DNA of 64,000 bases from Pagrus major (lineage: Eukaryota; Chordata; Actinopteri; Spariformes; Sparidae): contig NC_133221.1 of assembly GCF_040436345.1 (NCBI RefSeq), positions 16,985,165 through 17,049,164 on the forward strand, in the 5' to 3' direction. Both the position numbers and the translations under genes were made by a program. The notes under the pieces are model-generated. The model saw only the letters and a program-made list of their open reading frames with translations, had not been told where the DNA came from and searched no databases. Positions 43,481 through 57,500 of this stretch are shown piece after piece. Positions within the stretch are counted from its first letter, which is position 1; every line of letters starts with the position of its first letter.

Positions 43481-44806
43481 TTAGACCAGGAGCGAGTAGT
43501 CATAGCCAATAGGATAGTCTGCTAATACACAACTGATTTCTTTTATGCATTCTGTGTTTATTATATTTATGTAAAAAACACAATATCATCAATGTATACG
43601 GAAGCCAAAATGGCTGGTAGATGAAACAAAATAGATATGTGGATATCTTCTGAAAGTCTTTTGTTCATGTGTACATATTTAAAGGTGCAATGCGTAAGAA
43701 TTTAAGTTTACAACATTAATTACAAATTATCAGAATGATGGAGTTTTTCACATTATGCCATATGAATCTGATGCAGTCCAAACACCAATATGTATATATG
43801 TATCCCTGATAATCAAGTTTCACATAAAATTCACCTTTCTTCATAACATTCATATCATATATGTGCCTTTACTTGATGAATGGAACTGCTAACTGCACAG
43901 CTACCTGAGCTAACTAACTAGCTGCAGCTGTAGTTACCAGCAGATAACTGTTATAGATTATAAGCTGCCCTCTATTTGAGTTTGACGGGTGGCCAGTTCT
44001 CACATTTTACACCTTTAAACATTATTAGTCTGAAGTCTGGATAAAATTTAGAAAATCCGGAAATGTGCTTACCTAGCTGTTCATCATGGTATCAGTTCAT
44101 GGAGTTTAGTTTAGTTTGTTACGATAAAGTGCATCAGTGCACCTCTCATCGAAGGACAATTTTAAAGGCTTACTACCCTTTCTAAAGGCTTTTAACCAAT
44201 TTACATACTTATTTTTTGGCGAACCTATTAACCTGTAAACTAGGTCTGAACGAAAACGGAAGAATGTTACAGTTAACCTCTCGCTTCTCTCATCATCTCT
44301 GATCTACCTCCGACCAAATCGCGCGCGAGTGTGTTCACATGCCTCCATCTCAGTTCCGCCGTTCACAGCAGCGTCAGTAAAAGGGCCAAAACAACCAGCT
44401 TTTCCACAGAGTGATAAAAATGAACGAGTGAAACAAATGAAAGAATGTTTCCAAGCTGGTATTTAAAGGGCTTTATTTAATAGGCACACAGTAAAATAAT
44501 CTAAAAGACTGATCAAGAACACAAGTGATGTGATATTTGCAAAATTATAGTTTTTATTCATTTTATATAATGATTCATGTTGTAATAAACTGTACAAAAA
44601 GACTGCTCTGAAGAAACCGGACGTGGTCACCTCATCTCAATGGTGACCATGTGTCTTTTTAATTCAGGAGCTGCTCACCACACTCACACTCAACCACACG
44701 TTTTGTCTGTTACAACCTTTATTTTGTGATTCTGCACCAAAAGGCAGTTTCAAAAACATGTATTTCCTGCATTATACTATGAAATAAGATTCAATTGTGC
44801 ATTTCT
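43481..44806. other. Intergenic stretch between erbb3 and pa2g4
   Basis: About 1.3 kb without coding potential. It contains the TTAA element at 43679-44018 and further AATAAA sites on the minus strand (44718-44723, 44553-44558, 44472-44477) that could serve longer erbb3 transcripts. The short distance puts the erbb3 3' end close to the pa2g4 promoter. Confidence 0.5.
43679..44018. mobile_element. TTAA-flanked miniature element upstream of pa2g4
   Basis: TTAAAGGTGCAATGCGTAAG at the left and TTCTCACATTTTACACCTTTAA at the right form imperfect inverted ends around 340 bp. The core holds GCTAACTGCACAGCTACCTG and GCTGCCCTCTATTTGAG, shared with the copy ending near 3111 and partly with 63127-63632. 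No coding capacity. Confidence 0.72.
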
Positions 44807-44812
44807 TTTATT
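44807..44812 (-). terminator. erbb3: erbb3 poly(A) signal (AATAAA)
   Basis: This is the first AATAAA after the erbb3 stop, about 125 nt downstream. Other AATAAA sites follow at 44718-44723 and beyond, so alternative ends are possible. Confidence 0.5.
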
Positions 44813-44936
44813 ACTTTTATCTTTTTGGATGCTTGAACTCAAAGAAAACAGCTGTCAAACATTACAAGTACACACATTTCTGACAGGAACTAAAGTAACT
44901 TCAGCCATCACCATGTCTCTGTCCCAGTCCACATTA

Positions 44937-46858
44937 TTAGGTGCGTACAGCATCTGGCTTGAGGAACAATCTGCTGTGCCAGTAGTCTGGGTTGTCGAAT
45001 GATGTGTTGCTGCCAGGCTCCCCCATGCCAGCACACACCTTGATGTATCCCCCGATCCCTGCACACCTGCTGCTGCCCGTCTCCTCAGTAGCAGCCCTCC
45101 CCTTCACTGGGAGGTTCTGGTAGTCTGGCTGCTCCCACCCACCGGGCACCACTCCAAGTCTGGTCATTTCCTCATACTCCTCCACCTCCACCTCATCTCC
45201 CCCAGCTGTGAGCACATCTGGCCTGGGTATGACCATACAGCTCAGATTCCCCTCAAGTGCGGGTTGTTTATTTGTGATGTGGTACTCCTCCTCTTCCTCT
45301 TCCTCCTCATGATCTTTTCTCAACACCTCCACTATTTGGTCTGTGTCCTCTGTCTTTGCTGCACTCTTTGCAGATGTTTGACTCCCACGCCTCTCCCAGG
45401 CTGGATCCTCTCCCTCCGTAGAGTCGGATCGCCTGATATCCATGTATTCATACCTGCCTATCCCTTGGGCTGCCTCTCCTTGGTCGTCCACAGCTCTGGT
45501 CCCAACGTCAGAGTCTGCAGCGAGCTGATGTTTCCCTGTGGAGTCTTTTTGCTCTGCAACACTTCCTTTACACTCTTCATCTCCTTGCTTCCTTCTCACA
45601 GATGAGGTTGGTGTCAGAGTTTCTTTGTCCTCTCCAGGTGATGGAGCCGTTATAGCTGGAGAGGGTAAAGGTGAGGTTTGATGACAAACAGCCTGTGATG
45701 AGATGCTGCTGGTCGAGCAAGGAGGAGACTCTTTGCTCATGATTTCATACTCCTGGGAAGGATTTTTCTTCAGTCTTGAGCTTCTTCGCCCAGAATGAGT
45801 GAATCTACAGACTGATGAGAAGAAGATCAGGGGAAGAAGCCTTGATTATGTATTGTAAATGCTATAATTTACCAATTATTTTCAAAACAATAAGTCATCA
45901 TAAGTCAGTACGCTCCCATCTTCATCCTAATTATTTACCTCTCTCTGGTGTAACAGGTGACCCAGCCAGTACGTAGCCATAGCTGTCCACCTCCTCCTCT
46001 TCCTCTGCCGTCCACACCTTATACGAGGATGGACTCGATGCCGTTGAGAGTTTCCTGTGCCGGCTGATGGATATGCGAGGATTTCCCCTCTCGGAGCCAA
46101 ACCTGGCCCTGTGAAGACTCCCGCTCCGTGAAGCTTCCTCACGCAGCTCTGCCTCTCTGCCGCTGCCCCTGAACTCTAACCTCTCGGGCAGCGTCCGCAC
46201 CGAACTCAGTCGAGACCTCTGAAGCCACAGCTGAGACAGAACAGAAAAGACTCTTCTTGAAGCTCATATTATTTTAAAATGAGACCAGAGGGACCAGATG
46301 ACACATTTTAGTGTGAGGTAATGGCCTGCTGGCAAGTGCTGTGTCGTAAAATATATTTAAAACGGCTATTGGCAACAGTAATGACACTGATTAAAGTGAA
46401 GATGTTACAGCTGAATATATCTACTTTATCACCTGTGTAATGCAAGCATCAAACAGCTTAAGTCGTACAGCGTGGAAATGTGTTTGCATGCATTTGTGTC
46501 TGTCACACCTGGCGGATGCTGTCCACAGGGCTGGGCGTCATTGGCAGGTATCCCATGGGGCCGGCCTGAGAGGTGCCACTCTACAAATCAGAGAAGAAAG
46601 AGTGTCATGTGGTGGTTCTTTTGTCTCAGATTCAGTCACAACGGACCTAAAATGTATTAAATGTAAGATGTATTTAGTTACTCTGTAAGAATTAATCCGT
46701 GAACGAGACAGACTCCAAGATGGAGAGTGTTGGAGAGGAGGAGTAGCCAAACCGCCCTCCAGTCCCTCCTCGTCTTGGTCTTCCAAATCCGCATCCAGGA
46801 GCCCTCGCTCTGATTCTCTTCGATGGATCTCTCCTGAGGATGTTTCTGCTCCTTCCAC
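44937..46858 (-). other. erbb3: erbb3 coding exons 25-28 (signalling tail)
   Basis: Exons are 46682-46858, 46509-46580, 45939-46230 and 44937-45811 (TAA stop). YxxM motifs lie at 1049 (YLPM), 1181 (YEIM), 1280 (YEYM) and 1372 (YEEM). The end [12 protein letters not shown] is conserved with mammals and docks Shc-type PTB proteins. Exon 28 includes a run of eight glutamates. For exon 28 I chose the acceptor CATCAG|TC because the nearby alternative CTGTAG|AT runs into a stop. Confidence 0.92.
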
Positions 46859-49800
46859 CTACAGAACAGCATGTAAGTACATTAAGTAAGGATGTAAGTA
46901 CAGGATGTAAGATAATAAGTCAGTGGTGGAGGAAGTACTCAGATCGTTATCTCGAGTAAAGGTACTGATAAGTAAGTTAAAATGCTCTTTCACAAGTGAT
47001 AGTCCTACATTGAAAATGTTACTTAAGTCAAAGTATGTAAGTATAATCAGACAAATGGACTGGAGTAAAAGTTCTCAATGCAGAAAAATGTCCCCTGTGA
47101 CTGTTTTCCTATATTAAATCATGACTTTATTATGACCTCCGCCAAGGAGGTTGTGTTTTCACCTGCGCTAAAACGTGCAAAGGACTGAAAAACACTGATC
47201 TAAAGTAACAAGCAGATAAATGTTGTAATGTAAAAAGTTACAATGTTTCCCATTGAAATTAGAAGAATTAAGTGGCATGAAAAGAAAATGCTCAAGTAAA
47301 GTAAGTAGTAAATCTACTTAGTTACATTAAAGAACTGGAAACAGCCAGTGGACTCTGTTACTTAAATGACGATGATAGCCTCACCTTGATGACGAGGTAT
47401 CTCGGTGGGTCTCTTGCCATGCGAGTGAAGTCACTGGCCAGCTCTTTGAAGGTCGGCCTTATATTTTCATCAATCATCCAGCCTGAAGAGAAGAAGTAAA
47501 ACAATTTAAGATCACTTCTCTTTGTCTTTGTGTGTTTGTGCACACTGCCGTGACGTTGCTCACATTTAACCATGACCATGTAGACGTCGATGGTGCAGAT
47601 GTGGGGCTGTGACAGTCGTTCGCCCTTCTCCAGCAGACTCGGCACCTCCTGAGGCTGCACCGACACGTACGGTTCTGCCCCGAATGACATCATCTCCCAC
47701 ACTGTCACCCCTGTCCGGGAAGAGAGACGCCACATTGAAAATGCTCTCCCTGCCAAAATTCGGCAGCTCTCCAGAGGACAGTTTATTTACTGGCTCACTC
47801 TCTCACACACGCACAGCCTCTTACCATAACTCCAAACATCACTTTGATGAGTGTATCGTCGAAACAGGATGCTCTCGAGTGCCATCCATTTTATAGGTGT
47901 CTGGATTAAGAGACAGATTGCAGACAAGTCATACAGATTGGTTCCATTACTGAAGGAGACAGTGAAAAATGTGACTTAACAATTCAAGCAGTGGCTCAAA
48001 ATGAGTCATAACGACCTTGGTGTCAGTGTAGATGTATTTCTTGTCGTCGGGATAAAGGAGGTCTGCCACACCGTAGTCAGAGATCTGGACCTGGTAGTCG
48101 TTCTTCAGCAGGATGTTGCGTGCAGCTAGGTTCCTGTGGACCATGCAGTGCTCCTCCAGGTAATACATACCCTGACACACAAAACATACATACAATATAT
48201 ACGCCCTGACATCTTATTCAGAAGACCTGGTTGCTCAAAAAAGTCTGGCTGCACTCACTTTAGCAATCTGCACACACCAGTTGAGCAGGCGCTGGGGGTC
48301 CAGGCTGTTCTTGTGATGCCTGATGTGCTCCAGTAAGGAACCCTGTGAGCTAAGCTGGGTCACCAGTTGCAGACTGGGACCTGGACAGATGCCCAGCAGT
48401 CTGACGATGTAGGGGTGGTCCAGGCTGCCCATGGACAGCATGTGCTACACAGAGAGCAGGCTGTCAAACACTATGTACCTTTTTGACAATATAATAATAT
48501 TTACAGGCATCATTGCAAAGATCAAAAACATTCCTCTTTTCTGTCTCAACATAATACATGTTACATGTCTCATTAACTCCTATTGGTGTGATGTTTTAAC
48601 ATCTTTCAAGAGGCTCTGATTCTCACATCAGTGATCTCAGTGAAGGTCTGTCGGCCTGAGCTATCCTGGATGGTCTTAATGGCCACGGGGATCTTCACTG
48701 TCTCTCCCTCTGGAGTCCAAAAACCCTTAAATGAAAAAAAAGTTACACAGGTTCACATGAGTCTGTGACTCTAAATCTGAGCACATAAATCAGTGGATAA
48801 TCAGTGGATGTCCAAAAAGACATAGAGGTTTATACAAACTTTGTTCACTGTGCCAAAAACTCCCGAGCCAAGGGCTTTGATTTTCTTCAGCTCTGAGGGC
48901 TTCAGGATCCGGGCGTGAACCTTGGTACCTTTCTCCCCAGGACCCAGAGGCTCAAAGCTCTGCCAAAAAACAAGAAGAATTCCCCCAATGTTTGTTTTTT
49001 TTCTTCTCCAAAGCAGCTCACAAGGTTGGATGGTCTCAAAAGTCTCACCTCTCCACTCTCCAGGTACCTCCTCATTGCCCTCTTACGGCGGATGGCCAGG
49101 CCTCGATGATACAGCACACCCAGGAAAAACAACACCAGGCAGAAAATCAAGCCAGCCGGGACACCTAAAGCTATGCCTGTGATCTGACCGCTGCAGAGAG
49201 AAGGAAAGAGAGATGCTAGTCAGAAACAGAGCCAAGGTAAGTGAGACAGGAGATACTGTATGATGTCATGACAGGACTTTGCTTTGGCAGAAACTGTAGC
49301 TCTGTGGCGACAGAAACAAGCAGACATGATTCATCAAAAACTGTTTAGTCTGTTTTTTGTTGTTTTTACTTTAGTTTTGTGTCTCGATAATGTTTTCAAC
49401 GGTCACAGTAATAAATAAGAGGTTCAGGTTTGTCGTTTCTAAAGCATTTTATGTAATGTTTCCACAATTGGTGCTTGAACTGGTCAGCTGGCAACGCTAG
49501 TGAACTGTGGATGGAGCTCACCAATTGCGGTGTAGTGGGTCATATTCACCAGCAGGGGGAAACACTCACCTACTCACTGGCAATCTGGCTGCCTCCAAAC
49601 AGTCATTTAATCCTGGTCCCGAGCATCTGTAACACATAAACATCACCTTGAAATTTCATTGATTTAATGATTGTTACACATCTGCGAGTGGACACATGGA
49701 ATAAACACTTTGAGTCCAGTCTCACCCCTGTGTGCAGTTGTGGTGACATGGTTCACAGTGACCCTCCCTGTTGGGGTATTTGAAGATCAGCCCCTTCTGT

Positions 49801-51506
49801 CCGTCATTCACTCCAGTGGGACAAGAGGACATGCAGTAAGGACCGTCTCGAAGGTTGGCGCACGCCTCACACTTGTCTGCACCCTATGACAGAAGAGAAT
49901 CATGAGAGAAAATGAGTCAATCTGAGGCACTGAACCAAGACAAGAAAAACTGCCTTTGTTTAGTAAATGATTCCAACACAGGATGAACAATTTATCCTTG
50001 ACCATCAGCTCATGTTTATGATTTATAATATAATGGGCTTTCTTGATGGAAGAGAACAGTGACTTTGCCAGTATTTTACTGAGGTTTTCTTGCACAGACA
50101 GCATCACAGAAAGGGCATCAATGATTAAATTAAGATAAGATCAAGTTTGAGAGATAAAAATCAGATTTCTTTCAGTAATTCATACGTCATCATTGCAATT
50201 TTCTTCAAATGCAGGGCAAACACAACATGATTTTTCTCTCTCATTCCTCATTTATCTTTCATCTTTCTCTTTCATTTAAAAATGGCCACATTGTACATAT
50301 TGTTTTTATTATTTTTCTTATTGCTCTTATCTTGATTTCATATTTTCTTGTACTGTGTTTGTTGTTATACACCAACATGCCAAGGGCAAATACGTTGTAT
50401 GTGAAAACCCACTCGGCAAAAAACATATTTATTTTATTAACGGTGTAGGTTTGGGTTCGGAGATGGTGAGACATAGTAAAACAAACTAAAAAAACTTGGG
50501 GGCAAAAATAGGATTTAGTAGACAGTAGAAATGATGTCCTAGTACTGTAAAAAATGACAACATCAGGAAAATATAACGGCAAAACTTTCTGTAGGACATA
50601 TTCTGCAAGTACTACTCATACCTCCCACAAATATCAAGAGTGGGTGGTGAAATGCAAGTGAGATCTCATACGAAGGCACTGGGCCAAAGTGTACTATCAC
50701 AGGAAGCGATTACCGGTCCAGTACAGCTGGCTTTCCCACTCTGAGGTTTACACTCTGGATGGCAGGCGACACACTCGCCATCAGGCCCTGCAAATTCCCT
50801 TGGAGCTCTGAGGACACAATATTAAACACATATAGTTAAATTCAACACACAAATAATATTAACACATACATTTATCTACTTACCCAGAGTAAAAATTACA
50901 GCTGCCCACACATGTTCCCTCCCGGCTGTAGTTCCTACAGGAGAGACAATGGTCGGGCCCCGGGCCCCAGCAGCCTGAATCTGAACACAGCGGGTCACAC
51001 ACATGGCCTTCTGCAACTGCACACGCAACAATGGAGCAACACAATCATGTTTACATTTCAGTCAAACTAATAAAATTGAAGTATTTAAAATGATGATGTT
51101 TCTGACCACAGTGTAATATATAAATAAAGAGAGGGGTCTTCTCCTCACCACACTCTGCCAGTGGCCTGTTGTTGTTGAGGTTGTTGACTCGAATTCGGCG
51201 GCCTCTGAACAGCTGCGACCAGTTCACAGTGTGGTGGTAACAGAGGTTGGCATTCTGACTGATGTACACACTGCCGTCACTGATCTCCCGGAGAGAGCGC
51301 AGACCCAGTGAGGTAAGAGTGGGGATGCGCATCACCATCAGAGAAAAACGTCTTTGGTTGGAGGGTTGGAGGACAGAGGAGGACACATATAAAGAGACAA
51401 CAGAGAAAAAAAAGGCATTAAAGTTAGCCGGAGAGAGATTTTAAGTGGATCTTAAGTGGAACTGCTCATAATTTAGTTTTTAGTGTAGTTGGAAGACAAA
51501 TAGCAT

Positions 51507-51583
<77 letters not shown>

Positions 51584-54500
51584 CCATACCTGTTCACAGC
51601 TGTGAATCACAGAGAGAGAGGGGAGAGGTTAGAGAGAGTCGACTCAATGCACAGCAGACTCGTCATGAGGTGTTAACACAGAGAGTGGTTTCAAACACTG
51701 AGCAGATAGGAGGGTGTAGTGCGTGTGTGAGGGCAGTGATGACACACGGTTATGCAACACACTTAACATGAAATGATGGATATTAATTTTAGAGCAAAAG
51801 CATCAGAACCGGCAAGGGCCCGGCAGCCACCTGATTCATCCTCTGTTCATTTTTCCGTTAGAAATCAATCATACAGATTTTTCCTCTTACTTGAAATGCT
51901 TTTTATCCATCCAGATTGTTTTCATGTGAGTGGTTGAGATATTAGCTGTAGAGATGTCTGCCATCTCTCCAATGTAATGGAACTAGACGGCACTCAAAAA
52001 ACACAGAACTCAAGAGAAATGTGTCTCCCCTGAAGTCATGACCCAGTTGCTCAAGACAATCCACAGACCTTGATGTGAACAGTTTCACGTAGGAACTATT
52101 TTCTTTCTGCCGTACTACATCCAGGCTTGTGTCACGGCTTCCTTTTTTATTTTGTCAGTTCCCCCCTCGTGTCATATTTAGCTTCATACTCCCTGTCTTT
52201 GTCCTTTTCCTGTTCACCTGTGTTTCATTTGTTATTTAGTCCCTGTGAATTTATGCCTCTGATTTCCCTTATTCTTTTTTTGTTCCCTGTGTTCCCTGTC
52301 TCTGGTTTGTCATGTAGTTTTGTATTCTTAGTTTTTTCTTGAATTCTCTCTTACCTGCCTTTTTGCCGCCTGCATTTTGATTTTTTCGATTTCCAGCCTT
52401 TAGTTTTTTGTTTTTTTACCTGCCTGCCTCCATGTCTGCATTTGGGTCGCTTTATGCGAACCCTAACAGCTTACTTGTGACAGCATGGGTTGTAAACATT
52501 AATGGCGTCCTCCTTGGCTGAGCTGTAAGATTAGCTCGCTTAGTTAGCTTAGTTAGCTAGCCTCTCGTCCATGACTAGATAGACGCTTCTTTTGGTGCGC
52601 TGACACGGATGGTGGGTGCAATTCCATCTGGCAGTGCCATCTAATTTCTTTGTATTTGAGAGAAGGCAGACATCTCTGAAACTCAGCGACTCACATTTAA
52701 ACAATCTAGATGGATAAATAGCTCTATATGTGAGAGGTTGGATTTTGGGTTGAACTGTCCCTTTAAATCTAAGTTATGTTAAATCATGATGGCTTTAGAT
52801 ATGCACTTGAAAGAGAATATTCCTCTGGGCCGGCTCTGACTGACACGCTCATGCACAGGCACATCAAGAGCAAATCTAACATGGCGTGTACTCAAGCCTT
52901 ACTTGAAGAGCGACCTCCCTTGAATAGTGGCGAGACTCGAAAAAACTGACAGATCATTCAGTTCTTGGGGCCACGACTGGATGTTAAGGATATCTAACAG
53001 TGAAACACAGAGATAATATTAAAACTTTGTCACAAAATTCTCACTAGGAAGGTGGGAAATCAGTATAAAACTTATTGGCATACCTTGAAAAATGGATAAA
53101 AGTATTTGCATTAAGAGCCTAATTTCACCGTATATACAAACCTGTTATTTCTCTGACGGTGCGGAACACTTCCAGCTTTTTGGCATCCAGGGGTGGGATG
53201 TTTTTAAAGTCATCTCTATGAGGAATAAAAACACACAATATGAAACTGACTGTATGACACTGTACTCTGAGATTCTTCAGGCGGGGATGGATGATTACCC
53301 AAGAATCCCCGTGACCAGGAAGTGAAGGCTGCCCTGGATCTTGGTGCAGTTGATGAAGCTGTCGATGTTGCTGGAGTCCACAGTCTGTCTGTGTTCAGCA
53401 CCGGTGCCTTCACACACTACAGTAATGACCAAACACCATCATTAGCTTCAAAGACGGACAAGTAAACTAAGAAACAGAAAGTGTTAAGTGTGTCAACCTT
53501 TAGGGCAGAGTCCGCTGCAGAGCTCACACTGCCTCTGGCCTTCTCTCTCCACCTCCATCTTGTCTGGAGGACAAACACTCACACAGGAGCTGCCGTCCAC
53601 CACAAAATGAGCTACAAGGAGAGAGAAATTATAAGACCCAGTATCACATCAGGACTGATTCCACTGCAATCTTAAGAAAGTTATTTCATGTTCGACGTTG
53701 TACAAAAAGGAATAAGAATAATAAAAAGGGAATAAGAACCATGTTGAGCACATAAACACACAGAGGCCACTCACTGGGGCACTGGGAGACACAGATGGAT
53801 CCGTACTGATATTTGGCGTTAGGGTTGGTCTCCATCTGAAACGTCTGCTTGTTATAGATCAAAGTCTGGGGACACTGAGGCACACAGGCTCCGGAGTCGT
53901 TGAAATGGCGACATGCCTATACAGTAAGACACACACATGCACACACACTCCATTTAAGTGCACAGAATGAGGTCACAAGAGGTCTCTCAATCAAAAAAGA
54001 AACAAGAGATGGGGGATCATGGGAGTTGCTGTCTTCATCCACCATTGCTAATGAAAATCTATCTACATGACTCAGGCAGAAATGTTTGCGTTCACCAACT
54101 TCATCACTCAGGAATTGATTATGGGTGATACTTCTGGTGCTCGGCGGAAATAGTGTTGGTAAAAAAATGTATTATATTTGATGCAATGGTGGCACTTGTG
54201 GCAGGTGTTAGCTAATTAGGCTAAGCAATAATAAAAGTGTTGGTAGTATTCATTTGATAAAGTGTCTTACCTACCAATCACTCTAAGAACGAGGATTAGC
54301 ATCCTGTTACCATTGGCAAACACAGGCTCAGTCAAATGAGAGGAAGTTGCACCCATAATTCGGGTTAAGGTGTCATGGGTGCTGGAAATAAATAAATAAT
54401 CCAGACTGAAAAATCTCAACAACCCTTGGGATTAACATTATAAATCCTGTACAAACATTTTTGGTCCCCTGAGGATGAATCTTACAGATTTTGGTGATTC

Positions 54501-57500
54501 CCTAACTTTTCACGAGTGTGATATTTTTGTTTTTTAATTAAATGTCTTTACAACTATTGAATGGATTTCTGTGATGTTTTGTAGACAGATTCATGCTCCC
54601 CCCAGGATGAATTGTAATAACTTAAGTGAAGCCCTTCAGTGCCACCTTCAGGTCAAAATGTTCATTTGTTGTTTCATTTGTTTCGATCAGCTTCTGATTT
54701 ATTGTCTTTAGTGCTAAAAGGGAAAATAGCATGCTAACACGCTAATTAAGACGGTCAGTGTGGTTGACATTGTATCTGCTAATTTAGATAAAATCCACCA
54801 GAAGGTGCGTCTTTTTAACCTACAGTATTGTGTATGCAAAGAAGGAGCACTTACAAAACAATCGACGTCCAGAGGGCCTTTACATCCTGCTGCACACTCT
54901 ATGTGACAGCAGTCCCTGGGGCTCGTCCCAAAACAGCGGCCATTACACTGTGGAGCGCACACCGTCTTAGTCACTGAGACACACAGGAGAGACGGGTTGA
55001 AGAGAGGTCAACAGTGAGTGTGTGTGTGTGTCTTTGTGTTTGTAACTCTCTGTCTCTGTGTATTTCTGTCTATGAAGAGAGACATTCTGCGAGGAGACAG
55101 AAGGAGGAGGAGGAGAGTGATGAAACACAGAGAAAATCAGGGAGAAAAAGGGAAACAGAACAATTGAGTACTCACAGATCTGACATTGGTCCTTGTTTGG
55201 CCCCCAGCAGTAATCTGCACAAGATTTGTGGCATGGGCCTGAAAGAGAGAACAAGAGAAACGACAGAAAGACAGTTAGCTCTTAAAATAAAGAGACAATC
55301 CAGAGATAATTTGGAGAATTGTGAAATAGGATTATCCCAACACTGACCCCTCTCTCCGTTGTATTGGATGTCAATAGGAGCATTGTTGTCTCTGATGATA
55401 TCTTGCCAGAAGATCCAGGGGCCATAACTCAGGTACTTGTTGTTGATAATCTGCACTCCTCCCTCCAGAATCTCTGTGAAGTAATGAGTGAGAAAATATG
55501 AAAATTAAAGAGAGAGAGAGCAGACAGGAAATTATATACCTGCAGTAACACTTTAGACTGCAGTCCACAAATTACAGTGTCAATATTTTGTACATACTGG
55601 GTTATGGTAATTATGAAATACTTACCGGGTGTATGCCAGGGAAGGAGTGCAAGCAATAAAGAGGTAACACATTTGCATTTTTGAGGGCCCTTGAACTTAA
55701 TTACCCATAAGCACTGGTTTTAATTAGGTCATAAAATGTGTGGCACCATATGTTCCTTCTTTTAGTTTTGACTGTCAAGTGGATCTCACATTATACCTCC
55801 AAAATGTCATCATCCTTTTCTATCATCAGTTACATTTATCTTCTGTGCCACCTCCAAGAAGCTGCAGCGCACTGGACTAAACCTTCTGCAGTCTTTTAGC
55901 CTGAAGGTTCATTATATTGGAGTAGTAAAGTTATATAGCTTATGTAGCTTTCACCCAATACTTAGCTTCCACTCTTCAAGGAGTGAAGCACGCACCTGCC
56001 AACAGGCGATCTTTGGTTATAAGGCATATTCTCGACAGCATTTAATAACTGCATAAGAAAGGGCGAAGGAAGCTTATCTGTTGTATGTTTCGGGTTGTTT
56101 TTGTTTTCTTGCAAAAGGGGGATAGATTTTAAACATACAATAGTGTATCTTTTTTAATCTGAGACTTAAATGTTGTTTTATTCTACACTTGTGGGATTTA
56201 TTGTAACAAACGAACCAAAGCAAATAGTTTGGAGACAATATTGCATTACTCAAGGCTGCCATCACTCCTTTCACTCATTCTGTGGCACTATTAACTGCCT
56301 GTTTAGCAGCTCTTTATTAAAACATACAGTGACAGTATTCTCACGGGGGTATTGCTTTTGTTTCTTTAAGTTTCTAATCAGATATTAACACAAGATTAAG
56401 CTCCCCTTCCCACCCCAATAATTTTGCTATTAGTCCCTGTTATTTATTTATAGTCCCATATTTTTGAGTCTCATTCCAAACTTGTCAAAAACTGACACTG
56501 TGGGATGGCGGCCGACTCTACCTTCACTCCCAGAGCGTCAGTACTGACAAGTTGGGGATGAAACTCAAAAATGTGCTTTTCTCACAAATAGGACCTTTAA
56601 GGCTGGGGTCACGCATGTGGAGTCATGTTGCTTCATAACAGTTTTTTTTCTTGACATGTGACAGCAAGAAAAGCACACGTGCAGATAATACAACAATGAT
56701 GGCTGAATGTGATTTAGCTGCTTCAATGCTTCAGGACACTAGTTTAGAGCAGCGTCATCGTCAGTGTTATTGATACCACCTGTTTTATTCCTGCTATGAC
56801 TAATCAAACCATCTGATGGTGAAATAAAACAAGGCCATATAAACCTTGGATAACCTTTTGTCCTAGGATGGAAGAAGAAGACATCAAGATATAGCTGACA
56901 GCGATGATCAGTTGAGAATGTGATTTCTCGAAATCTTTCCTACATTTTGTTCTGTTATACTTTCAAAGAATGACCGTCATCAATAAGATCTGTCAACATC
57001 TTCCATTCTTTACCCATAAAACAGCTTTCCATAACCAAAAGCTTACAGCAGGACACACTTTTTTCTTTTTTCCCACTATTAAGTTTAAATCACTTTGCTC
57101 TCACTGTTTTGGAAGCCTTCAGTCTCAGAAAAAGCACCTTTTACACTGTGTAAAAAGCTTCAGTTTACCCATTAACCATCTCTACCTGTCAGATTGGCGA
57201 GGCCCAGCTGCCGCAGGCCATTGGAGCCGTCTTTGGGGTAGTTAAAGAAGACAGAGAGGGCGAAGCGTCTTTCATAAAGGCTGTTTCCTCTGATGACCCG
57301 CAGCTGCCCGAGAGGAATCTCCTGAAAGTGGTTCATAGCAATGAGGACGTAGCCAGTCACCTCACGGATTGTCTGGAGGGGAAAAAAGAATTGGACACCT
57401 CTACAACCTGTACATACAAATCAAATGAAAGACGAGGGGAAGAGAAGGATTCTTACCTTGAGGAAGGAGAAGTCCCAGTTACTCTCAATCTGAGTGATCT

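Noticed and set aside
45264-45605. 113-codon plus-strand frame with hydrophobic stretches
   Set aside because: It is antisense to erbb3 exon 28 and arises from the reverse of its Glu-rich coding sequence.
49564-49575. Alternative donor CCA|GTGAGT for erbb3 exon 16
   Set aside because: It would leave phase 0, which gives no membrane helix in exon 17. The donor eight bases on (AG|GTGAGTG) keeps the transmembrane frame.
51508-51581. CA tract as a CRISPR or direct-repeat array
   Set aside because: It is a simple dinucleotide microsatellite without spacers.
55014-55346. 110-codon plus-strand frame in erbb3
   Set aside because: Antisense to erbb3 exon 5 and flanking low-complexity GA/GT-rich intron.
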